5,047 bases of DNA, taken from Pseudolysinimonas_A sp044239695. Lineage in GTDB: Bacteria > Actinomycetota > Actinomycetes > Actinomycetales > Microbacteriaceae. A model generated the notes under the pieces. It made no database searches, had not been told where the DNA came from, and was given only the letters and a program-made list of their open reading frames with translations. The translations under genes and the position numbers were made by a program. Position 1 is the stretch's first letter. Each line of letters begins with the position of its first letter. The stretch covers positions 1 through 5,047 of the forward strand of contig NZ_JBIIAW010000156.1 of assembly GCF_044239695.1 (NCBI RefSeq), read 5' to 3'. Below are positions 1 through 5,047 of this stretch, piece by piece.

Positions 1-746
1 GTCAGGTAGCGGTCGTAGCCCTCGTTCTCGAGCCGGTCGGCGAGTTCGGGTCCGCCTTCCTCGGCGACCTTGCCATCGACGAAGACGTGCACGAAGTCGG
101 GCTTGATGTAGCGCAGGATCCGCGTGTAGTGGGTGATGAGCAGGATGCCGAGGCCGGTGTTCGCGTGGGCCCGGTTGACGCCCTCGGAGACGATCTTGAG
201 CGCATCGACGTCGAGGCCGGAGTCGGTCTCGTCGAGCACCGCGAACTTCGGCTTCAGCAACTCGAGCTGCACGATCTCGTGCCGCTTCTTCTCGCCGCCG
301 GAGAAGCCTTCGTTGACGTTGCGCGCGGCGAACGCCGGGTCCATCTTGAGGTCGGTCATCGCGGTCTTGAGCGTCGGACCCCACGAGCGGATCGAGGGCG
401 CCTCGCCGTCGATCGCGGTCTTCGCGGTGCGCAGGAAGTTGGCGACGGTGACCCCGGGGATCTCGACCGGGTACTGCATTGCGAGGAAGAGCCCGGCACG
501 GGCGCGCTCGTCCACACTCATAGACAGCACGTCCTCGCCGTCGAGCTCGATCGAGCCGCCGTCGACGGTGTATCGCGGGTGGCCGGCGATCGTGTACGCG
601 AGGGTCGACTTGCCCGAGCCGTTGGGGCCCATGATCGCGTGGATCGAACCCTGCTCGATCGTGAGGTCGACGCCCTTCAGGATCGGCTTCTTGACGCCGT
701 CGGCGTCGATGGAGACCTGGAGGTCGGTGATGACGAGCTTGCTCAT
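1..746 (-). CDS. sufC: SufC, ABC-type ATPase of the SUF Fe-S assembly complex (3' end cut by window edge)
   Basis: SufC is the cytosolic ATPase that binds SufB and SufD and drives the shape changes needed for Fe-S cluster assembly on the scaffold. My translation gives 248 residues from an ATG at 746 and is still open at the window edge. Family members are usually about 250-256 aa, so only a few residues are missing. Visible ABC motifs in order are Walker A GPNGSGKST (residues 40-48), Q-loop Q91, the signature FSGGEKKR (148-155), Walker B with LDETDSGLD (171-179), and the switch histidine H206 in ITHYTRIL. The ETDSGLD and SGGEKKR variants are typical of SufC rather than of transporter ATPases, and there is no membrane domain. 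The ATG overlaps the stop of the Rieske gene as ATGA, and GGAGAG lies 8 bases upstream (755-760), which supports this start. It is the fourth visible gene of the operon. Identification is near certain. Confidence 0.97.
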   Translation of the reverse strand, partial: MSKLVITDLQVSIDADGVKKPILKGVDLTIEQGSIHAIMGPNGSGKSTLAYTIAGHPRYTVDGGSIELDGEDVLSMSVDERARAGLFLAMQYPVEIPGVTVANFLRTAKTAIDGEAPSIRSWGPTLKTAMTDLKMDPAFAARNVNEGFSGGEKKRHEIVQLELLKPKFAVLDETDSGLDVDALKIVSEGVNRAHANTGLGILLITHYTRILRYIKPDFVHVFVDGKVAEEGGPELADRLENEGYDRYL

Positions 747-1057
747 GAGATCTTCTCTCCGATGTAGATGTCGCCGTCGATGATCTCGACCGCGAAGACG
801 GGAACCGGCTCGTAGGCCGGGAGGGTCAGCGGCTTGCCGCTGGTGAGCTCGAACTTCGAGCCGTGCGCCCAGCACTCGAGGGTGTCGTCTTCGACGAAGC
901 CCTCCGACAGCGAGATGTCGCCGTGGGTGCAGGTGTCGCCGAGAGCGTGCACGTCGCCGGCGGAATCCATCACCACGGCGATCGGAGTGCCGTCGACCAC
1001 GACCTTCTTCGCGGTCGAGACCGACAGATCGCTCAGGGCGCAGACCTTCGTGCTCAC
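743..1057 (-). CDS. Rieske-type [2Fe-2S] ferredoxin embedded in the SUF operon
   Basis: This is a small soluble Rieske ferredoxin of 104 aa, resembling the ferredoxin subunits of aromatic-ring dioxygenases (BphF/HcaC-like). The cluster-binding motif is complete: C43-x-H45, then 16 residues, then C62-x2-H65 (CTH and CWAH), which would hold a [2Fe-2S] cluster with two Cys and two His. A third cysteine, C6, lies outside the motif. No signal peptide or membrane segment is visible, so it should be cytosolic. The start is a GTG whose first bases overlap the sufD stop as GTGA. GGAAGG (1064-1069), 6 bases upstream, is a good ribosome binding site. Its own stop overlaps the sufC start as ATGA. No oxygenase gene is nearby, so a dioxygenase role is unlikely despite the usual database name. 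The same gene sits between sufD and sufC in other actinobacteria such as Streptomyces (from memory). An electron-transfer role in Fe-S assembly is inference only. Confidence 0.93.
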   Translation of the reverse strand: MSTKVCALSDLSVSTAKKVVVDGTPIAVVMDSAGDVHALGDTCTHGDISLSEGFVEDDTLECWAHGSKFELTSGKPLTLPAYEPVPVFAVEIIDGDIYIGEKIS

Positions 1058-2235
1058 GCGGCACCTTCCAGTTCGGCGACGAGGGCGTCGATCAGGCGGG
1101 CCTGCAGCTGCGCCTCGGGGATGCGCTGCACGATCTCGACGAGGAAGCCGAGCACGACGAGGCGACGCGCCTCGGCCTCGGTGATGCCCCGGGACTGCAG
1201 ATAGAAGAGGTGTTCGTCGTCGAAGCGGCCGGTGGCGCTCGCGTGCCCCGCGCCGACGATGTCGCCCGTCTGGATCTCGAGGTTCGGGATGCTGTCCGCC
1301 CGCGTGCCTTCGGAGAGCACGAGGTTGCGGTTCTGCTCGTAGGTGTCGGTGCCGACGGCGCGCGGACCGATCAGCACGTCGCCGACCCACACGGTGCGCG
1401 CGTCCTGCCCGTTGAGCGCGCCCTTATAGGTGACCCGGCTGCGGGTGTGCGCCGCGTCGTGGTGCACGTAGACGCGCTGCTCGAGATGCTGGCCGGCGTC
1501 CGCGAAGTAGACGCCGAGGAGCTCGGCGTCGGAGCCCTCGCCGGCGAGGTGCGCCGACGGGTTGACCCGCACGATCGCGCCGCCGAGCGAGACGACGATG
1601 TGCGTGAGCTTCGCGTCCTTGCCGATCGACGCGAAATGGCTCGCGAGGTGGCGGGCGTCGGCATCCCACTCCTGGAGGCTCACGACCGTGAGGTCGGCGC
1701 CCTGACCGACGAGGATCTCGACGTTCTCGGAGAGCGCCGCTCCCCCGCGGCTGTCGAGCACGACGAGGCCCTTCGACTGCGGAGCGGCCTCCACCACCAC
1801 ATGGGCGGCGCGCGGCGCGGAGCCGAGCGCCGCGCGGGTCACGGTGAGCGCGTCGGGCTCGCCGTCGACGCGGATCGACAGGGCCTTCTCGAACGAGCTC
1901 CAGGCGTTGGCGGCGGCGCGTTCCTCCGGGATGCCGGCCGATCCGACTCGGGAGTCGAGCCGATCGATCCAGTCGACCGTCGTGCCGACGACGTCGGGGT
2001 ACTGGATCGCATACGGCGACCCGTCGAGTCGTCCGTCGATGAGGTCGCGGATCTTCGCGACCGGCGTGAGCTTCCACTCCGCCTCCCAGCCTTCGACGGC
2101 GGGGAAGAAGTCGTGGTCGGTGGAGGCCGGACGCTCGGAGCGGGTCTGCACCGGGATGTTCTGGGCGGAGGCGATGGGCCCGTCGCTGTGCGCGACGATT
2201 CCCAGCCGCTCCCCGGCTGTCGTGGTGTCGGTCAT
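1054..2235 (-). CDS. sufD: SufD, Fe-S cluster assembly scaffold protein
   Basis: SufD is the SufB paralogue that pairs with SufB and two SufC to form the SufBC2D scaffold. It is thought to help iron entry and cluster assembly at the SufB-SufD interface. The protein is 393 aa, near the usual 390-430. Residues 1-120 are the variable N-terminal helical part. About 125-335 form the beta-helix core (for example VRVNPSAHLAGEGSDAELLG, 222-241). The C-terminal helical SufC-binding part includes FDDEHLFYLQSRGIT (338-352). H331, in GAGHASATG, aligns by motif with the interface histidine H360 of E. coli SufD. The cysteine that precedes that histidine in proteobacterial CxHG motifs is not present, and the whole protein has no cysteine. 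The ATG at 2235 begins 2 bases after the sufB stop. A GGAAGG lies rather far upstream, so translation is probably coupled to sufB. The stop overlaps the next start. Confidence 0.96.
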   Translation of the reverse strand: MTDTTTAGERLGIVAHSDGPIASAQNIPVQTRSERPASTDHDFFPAVEGWEAEWKLTPVAKIRDLIDGRLDGSPYAIQYPDVVGTTVDWIDRLDSRVGSAGIPEERAAANAWSSFEKALSIRVDGEPDALTVTRAALGSAPRAAHVVVEAAPQSKGLVVLDSRGGAALSENVEILVGQGADLTVVSLQEWDADARHLASHFASIGKDAKLTHIVVSLGGAIVRVNPSAHLAGEGSDAELLGVYFADAGQHLEQRVYVHHDAAHTRSRVTYKGALNGQDARTVWVGDVLIGPRAVGTDTYEQNRNLVLSEGTRADSIPNLEIQTGDIVGAGHASATGRFDDEHLFYLQSRGITEAEARRLVVLGFLVEIVQRIPEAQLQARLIDALVAELEGAA

Positions 2236-2237
2236 GC

Positions 2238-3656
2238 TCAGCCGACGCTGCCTTCCATGCTCATCTCGATGAGCTTGTTGAGTTCCAGGGCATACTCCAT
2301 CGGGAGCTCGCGGGCGATGGGCTCGATGAAGCCGCGAACGATCATCGCCATCGCCTCGTCTTCGGCCATGCCGCGGGACATCAGGTAGAACAACTGCTCC
2401 TCCGAGACCCGCGAGACCGTGGCCTCGTGCCCGAGCTGCACGTCGTCGACGCGGATGTCGATCGCCGGGTAGGTGTCGCTGCGCGAGATCGAGTCGACGA
2501 GGAGCGCGTCGCAGCGCACCGTGTTCGCCGAGTGGTGGGCGTTCTCGCCGACCCGCACTTCGCCGCGGTAGCCGGCGCGACCGCCGCCGCGCGCGATCGA
2601 CTTCGAGACGATCGAGGACGTCGTGTACGGCGCGAGGTGGATCATCTTGGCGCCGGCATCCTGATGCTGCCCCGGACCGGCGAACGCGACGGACAGGGTC
2701 TCGCCCTTGGCGTGTTCCCCGACGAGGTAGATCGAGGGGTACTTCATCGTCACCTTGGAGCCGATGTTGCCGTCGATCCACTCCATCGTCGCGCCCTCGT
2801 GCGCGATCGCGCGCTTGGTGACGAGGTTGTAGACGTTGCTCGACCAGTTCTGGATCGTCGTATAGCGCACGCGGGCGTTCTTCTTGACGATGATCTCGAC
2901 GACCGCGGAGTGCAGCGAGTCGGACTTGTAGATCGGGGCGGTGCAGCCTTCGATGTAGTGCACGTAGGAGCCCTCGTCGGCGATGATCAGCGTGCGCTCG
3001 AACTGGCCCATGTTCTCGGTGTTGATGCGGAAGTAGGCCTGCAGCGGGATCTCGACGTGCACGCCCTTCGGCACGTAGACGAACGAGCCGCCCGACCAGA
3101 CGGCGGTGTTCAGGGCGGCGAACTTGTTGTCACCCGACGGGATGACGGTGCCGAAGTACTCCTGGAAGATCTCCGGGTGCTCTTTGAGCGCCGTGTCGGT
3201 GTCGAGGAAGATGACGCCCTGCGCCTCGAGGTCTTCGCGGATCTGGTGGTACACGACCTCGGACTCGTACTGGGCGGCGACGCCGGAGACCAGTCGCGAG
3301 CGCTCCGCCTCGGGGATGCCCAGGCGCTCGTAGGTGTTGCGGATGTCTTCGGGGAGGTCCTCCCACGACTGCGCCTGCTTCTCGGTCGAGCGCACGAAGT
3401 ACTTGATGTTGTCGAAGTCGATCCCGGAGAGATCGGCACCCCAGGTGGGCATCGGCTTCATGCCGAAGATCTTGAGCGCCTTGAGGCGCATCTTGCGCAT
3501 CCACTCGGGCTCGCTCTTGAGCTCGGAGATGTCGGTGACGACTTCCTCGGAGATGCCGCGGCGGGCATTCGATCCGGCGGAGTCGGAGTCGGACCAGCCG
3601 AACTCGTACTTTCCGAGGTCGTTGAGTTCCGGTCGGTCGATCAGGACGTCTGACAT
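2238..3656 (-). CDS. sufB: SufB, Fe-S cluster assembly scaffold protein
   Basis: SufB is the main scaffold of the SUF pathway: it receives persulfide sulfur from the SufS/SufU (or SufE) system and builds the nascent cluster together with SufD and SufC. The protein is 472 aa, normal for the family (about 465-495). The N-terminal domain contains PTWGADLSGIDFDNIKYFVR (70-89). The beta-helix core includes AALNTAVWSGGSFVYVPKGV (180-199) and YVHYIEGCTAPIY (231-243). The C-terminal domain has GHEATVSRVSEEQLFYLMSRG (409-429), and the protein ends in the family-typical EGSVG. C238 and C382 match by motif E. coli C254 (sulfur acceptor) and C405; they are the only cysteines. I chose the ATG at 3656 because SufB proteins of this group begin MSDVLIDRPEL and GAGG (3664-3667) lies 7 bases upstream. 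The frame stays open to 3818, but that stretch does not look like SufB. It is the first gene of the suf operon; no inteins or frameshifts are seen. Confidence 0.98.
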   Translation of the reverse strand: MSDVLIDRPELNDLGKYEFGWSDSDSAGSNARRGISEEVVTDISELKSEPEWMRKMRLKALKIFGMKPMPTWGADLSGIDFDNIKYFVRSTEKQAQSWEDLPEDIRNTYERLGIPEAERSRLVSGVAAQYESEVVYHQIREDLEAQGVIFLDTDTALKEHPEIFQEYFGTVIPSGDNKFAALNTAVWSGGSFVYVPKGVHVEIPLQAYFRINTENMGQFERTLIIADEGSYVHYIEGCTAPIYKSDSLHSAVVEIIVKKNARVRYTTIQNWSSNVYNLVTKRAIAHEGATMEWIDGNIGSKVTMKYPSIYLVGEHAKGETLSVAFAGPGQHQDAGAKMIHLAPYTTSSIVSKSIARGGGRAGYRGEVRVGENAHHSANTVRCDALLVDSISRSDTYPAIDIRVDDVQLGHEATVSRVSEEQLFYLMSRGMAEDEAMAMIVRGFIEPIARELPMEYALELNKLIEMSMEGSVG

Positions 3657-3686
3657 GGGTGAGCCTCTTTTCCAGCTGAAGCGAAC

Positions 3687-3710
3687 CATTCCGCTCGTGT
3701 CAGCATTCCG
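3687..3710. repeat. Direct 7-bp repeat CGGAATG upstream of sufB (possible operator)
   Basis: CGGAATG (minus strand) is present at 3710-3704 and 3693-3687. The two copies start 17 bases apart with CTGACACGAG between them. They lie 31-54 bases upstream of the sufB ATG, overlapping or just after the candidate transcription start. Two equal half-sites in direct orientation could bind a regulator, but 7-bp repeats also occur by chance, and I do not recognise this as the site of a known SUF regulator. Confidence 0.2.
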
Positions 3711-3798
3711 TGCCGGGATACGGCGTCTGCCGCGATCCAGCAATCGCTGTCGGGCAGCAACGACGGTGCTCTCTAGCGCTCCGAGTCTACAGGGTGGG

Positions 3799-3840
3799 CC
3801 AGCTCGGCGGCTGGGCACGGGCTCCGCGTTCAGCGGAGCC
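3799..3840 (-). terminator. Tandem hairpins directly after the ctaA stop, possible ctaBA terminator
   Basis: Two bases after the ctaA stop the minus strand reads GGCTCCGC, TGAAC, GCGGAGCC (3840-3820), a perfect GC-rich 8-bp stem with a 5-base loop. A smaller stem follows, CCAGC, CGCCGA, GCTGG (3814-3799). Position and stem strength fit a terminator or an mRNA 3'-end stabiliser for ctaB-ctaA. There is no T-run after either stem, so this is not a classical intrinsic terminator, although U-poor hairpin terminators have been proposed in high-GC actinobacteria. Partial read-through into suf remains possible. Confidence 0.45.
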
Positions 3841-3864
3841 GATCAGCGCACGGGCTCCGCGTTC
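3815..3864. repeat. 17-bp direct repeat spanning the ctaA 3' end
   Basis: GCACGGGCTCCGCGTTC (plus strand) occurs exactly at 3815-3831 and again at 3848-3864, 33 bases apart. The second copy lies inside ctaA and encodes its last residues (around NAEPV); the first lies past the stop and forms part of the hairpin stem. Sequence after each copy is only partly similar, so this looks like an old or partial tandem duplication of the gene end. The stem arm at 3833-3840 is complementary to both copies. Confidence 0.75.
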
Positions 3865-4802
3865 GCGGCCGCGACGAGCTGGTGATCGCGAACCGCCCAC
3901 AGCCGCGGATCGGTGTCGAGCAGCACCCGCAGCGCCCCGATCCAGACGAGGGCCGCGATCGTCACGTGGATCGCGACGAGCACCTCCGGGATGCCGACGA
4001 GCGACTGCGTGGTGCCGAGCGCGAGCTGCACGAAGAGCACGAGCAGGAAGAGGCCGATCCGGGTGAGGGCCAGCGCACCGCCGGCCTCCCCGCGGAGCCG
4101 GAACGCGAGTGCGACGGCGATCGCGAGCACGGCCACGGCCGAGACGCCGTGCACGACGACGACGACGTTCCAGTCGAAGCCCATGCGCGGGATGTCGGCC
4201 GAGTCGCCGGCGTGCGGGCCCGACCCGGTGACCAGGGTGCCGGTGACCACGACGGCGCCGGTCACGACGACGAGCGCCCAGGCGAGAGCCCGCGACCCGG
4301 CGGACGGTCGCGGCCCGTCGCCTCCCGTCCACCGCGCCCGATGCCAGGTGAAGGTCGCGCAGGCCAGGAGGCCCATCGCGAGGACGAAGTGCAGGGCCAC
4401 GACCCAGGGGTTGAGGTGCACGAGCACCGTGATGCCCCCGGCGACGGCGTTGGCGACGGTCAGCCAGAACATCGACCAGGCCAGGCGCGTCAGCATCCGG
4501 TCCCGCGGTCGCTGCAGGCGCGCGGCCACGATCGCCCAGCCGACGGCGATGATCAGCAGCCCGGTGACGAGACGGTTGGTCTGTTCGATGAGCAGGTGCA
4601 CCGAATCCGGAACGAGCTGGATGACGTTCGTGCCGTCGCAGGTCGGCCAGGTCGGGCACCCGAGGCCGGAACCGGTGACCCGCACGACGACGCCGCCGAG
4701 CACGATGAGCACGCTCGTGACGAGGGCCGCGGTAGTGCCCCAGCGGAGCGCGCGGGAACCGAGTTCCCAGCGTGCGGCGGCCCAGCCGAGCGGTGTCTTC
4801 AC
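3843..4802 (-). CDS. ctaA: CtaA/COX15-family heme A synthase
   Basis: Heme A synthase is an integral membrane enzyme that oxidises the C8 methyl of heme O to the formyl group of heme A, the cofactor of aa3-type cytochrome oxidase. The protein is 319 aa with about eight hydrophobic helices, near residues 22-42, 69-96, 104-126, 132-152, 172-194, 210-235, 243-265 and 271-295. The first outer loop has TGSGLGCPTWPTC with C49 and C55, the family's loop cysteine pair. Candidate heme-ligand histidines are H69, H138, H218 (VVVVHGVSA) and H279 (VAIHVTIAALVW). TGSGPHAGD (192-200) is a typical second-half loop. The family E-x-x-H-R motif reads E73-Q-T-N-R77, with Asn at the histidine position; from memory this is common in the actinobacterial branch. 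The start is GTG (4802), 7 bases after the ctaB stop and without a clear ribosome binding site, which suggests translational coupling. The last 15 or so residues are a hydrophilic tail. Confidence 0.95.
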   Translation of the reverse strand: MKTPLGWAAARWELGSRALRWGTTAALVTSVLIVLGGVVVRVTGSGLGCPTWPTCDGTNVIQLVPDSVHLLIEQTNRLVTGLLIIAVGWAIVAARLQRPRDRMLTRLAWSMFWLTVANAVAGGITVLVHLNPWVVALHFVLAMGLLACATFTWHRARWTGGDGPRPSAGSRALAWALVVVTGAVVVTGTLVTGSGPHAGDSADIPRMGFDWNVVVVVHGVSAVAVLAIAVALAFRLRGEAGGALALTRIGLFLLVLFVQLALGTTQSLVGIPEVLVAIHVTIAALVWIGALRVLLDTDPRLWAVRDHQLVAAANAEPVR

Positions 4803-4809
4803 GGGACGC

Positions 4810-5047
4810 TCAGAACGGGATCGGCAGGTGCAGCAGCGGGTCGAGTCCGACGGCCACGAAGACGAGGGTCAGGTAGGTGATCGACGCGTGGAACACGCGC
4901 ATCGGGGTGAGCTCCTCGCCGCGGATCGCGCCCGCGTAGAGGCGGTGCGCTTCGACCACGAACCACGCACCGGAGACGGTGGCGACGACCGCGTAGAGCA
5001 CGCCCATCGGCGCGACCGCAACGAGCAGGAGCGAGCAGACCACCGTC
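4810..5047 (-). CDS. ctaB: CtaB, protoheme IX farnesyltransferase (heme O synthase), C-terminal part
   Basis: CtaB is a UbiA-family membrane prenyltransferase that adds a farnesyl group to heme B to give heme O, the substrate of CtaA just downstream. Only the last 78 residues are in the window; the full protein is usually about 300 aa, and its start and the Asp-rich catalytic motifs lie beyond the right edge. Visible are hydrophobic helices (for example VCSLLLVAVAPMGVLYAVV) and the family-typical end MRVFHASITYLTLVFVAVGL followed by DPLL. The gene stops with TGA at 4812-4810, 7 bases before the ctaA GTG, so the two are a co-translated pair for heme A synthesis. The identification rests on the C-terminal pattern and on the ctaA neighbour; both agree. 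Confidence 0.9.
   Translation of the reverse strand, partial: TVVCSLLLVAVAPMGVLYAVVATVSGAWFVVEAHRLYAGAIRGEELTPMRVFHASITYLTLVFVAVGLDPLLHLPIPF

Larger units (their letters stand above)
3657..3842 (-). promoter_or_regulatory. Intergenic region between ctaA and sufB, probable suf promoter
   Basis: This gap of about 185 bases separates the heme A genes from the suf operon, whose own genes are packed with almost no spacing, so it is the likely place for a suf promoter. Reading the minus strand, TTGCTG (3743-3738), a 17-base spacer and TATCCC (3720-3715) is one weak sigma70-like candidate; it would give a 5' leader of about 50 bases. TAGACT (3789-3784) fits the actinobacterial TANNNT -10 pattern but has no evident -35. 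The 7-mer CGGAATG occurs twice 17 bases apart (3710-3704 and 3693-3687), close to the predicted start site, and might be an operator. The sufB ribosome binding site is AAAAGAGG (3671-3664). No tRNA, riboswitch or convincing small ORF is visible. The presence of a promoter is likely; the exact boxes are guesses. Confidence 0.4.

Noticed and set aside
87..767. Long plus-strand open frame opposite sufC
   Set aside because: It is antisense to a clear SufC. Its translation is low complexity, rich in Arg/Val/Asp/Leu, as expected for the shadow of a high-GC gene.
1058..1390. N-terminal extension of the Rieske frame into sufD
   Set aside because: The added residues are an Arg-rich shadow of SufD. 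The GTG at 1057 has a well-placed GGAAGG and gives a normal-length Rieske ferredoxin.
1210..2388. 392-codon plus-strand open frame opposite sufD
   Set aside because: Antisense to a complete SufD with no recognisable domain and Arg/Asp/Val-rich composition; a GC-driven shadow frame.
2427..3653. 408-codon plus-strand open frame opposite sufB
   Set aside because: Antisense to a highly conserved SufB. The open length follows from third-position GC bias, and no motif is visible.
3738..3760. Two TTGCTG words 17 bases apart as a repeat or operator
   Set aside because: Six-base repeats are expected by chance at this scale; only the second was kept, as a weak -35 candidate.
3657..3818. N-terminal extension of SufB in the same frame
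   Set aside because: The frame is open, but the extra 54 residues are Arg-rich and unlike SufB. A ribosome binding site and the family-typical MSDVLIDRPEL start support the ATG at 3656.
3882..4880. 332-codon plus-strand open frame opposite ctaA and the end of ctaB
   Set aside because: It is opposite two real membrane protein genes and crosses their junction. Its composition is extremely rich in Asp/Arg/Gly/His with no domain.

Overview
The window is high-GC DNA whose genes all lie on the minus strand. They make up two conserved housekeeping modules of actinobacteria. Codon use (strong G/C at third positions), the SufB and SufD sequences, and the gene order heme O synthase, heme A synthase, SufB, SufD, Rieske ferredoxin, SufC suggest an actinobacterium, most likely Microbacteriaceae (Microbacterium-like). 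The family assignment is an inference from remembered family sequences, not from a search.

In transcription order (right to left), the window opens with the C-terminal 78 residues of CtaB (protoheme IX farnesyltransferase, heme O synthase). After 7 bases comes complete CtaA/COX15 (heme A synthase, 319 aa). Together they would convert heme B to heme O to heme A for the aa3-type cytochrome oxidase. A noncoding gap of about 185 bases follows. It holds a perfect 8-bp hairpin right after the ctaA stop codon, a 17-bp direct repeat reaching back into the end of ctaA, and probably the promoter of the next operon.

The second module is a tightly packed SUF iron-sulfur cluster assembly operon: sufB (472 aa), sufD (393 aa), a small Rieske-type [2Fe-2S] ferredoxin (104 aa) and sufC (248 residues visible, cut by the window edge just before its end). 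Spacing is 2 bases between sufB and sufD, then GTGA and ATGA stop/start overlaps, so the four are almost certainly co-transcribed and translationally coupled. SufB and SufD form the scaffold and SufC is its ATPase. The Rieske protein is the one member with no settled role in the system.

No SufR-type regulator lies between ctaA and sufB, although one commonly precedes sufB in other actinobacteria. I see no mobile elements, RNA genes, CRISPR arrays or broken genes. The region is largely ordinary core genome. The points most worth a second look are the embedded Rieske gene, the repeat/hairpin structure at the ctaA-sufB junction, and the near absence of cysteine in the SufBCD scaffold.
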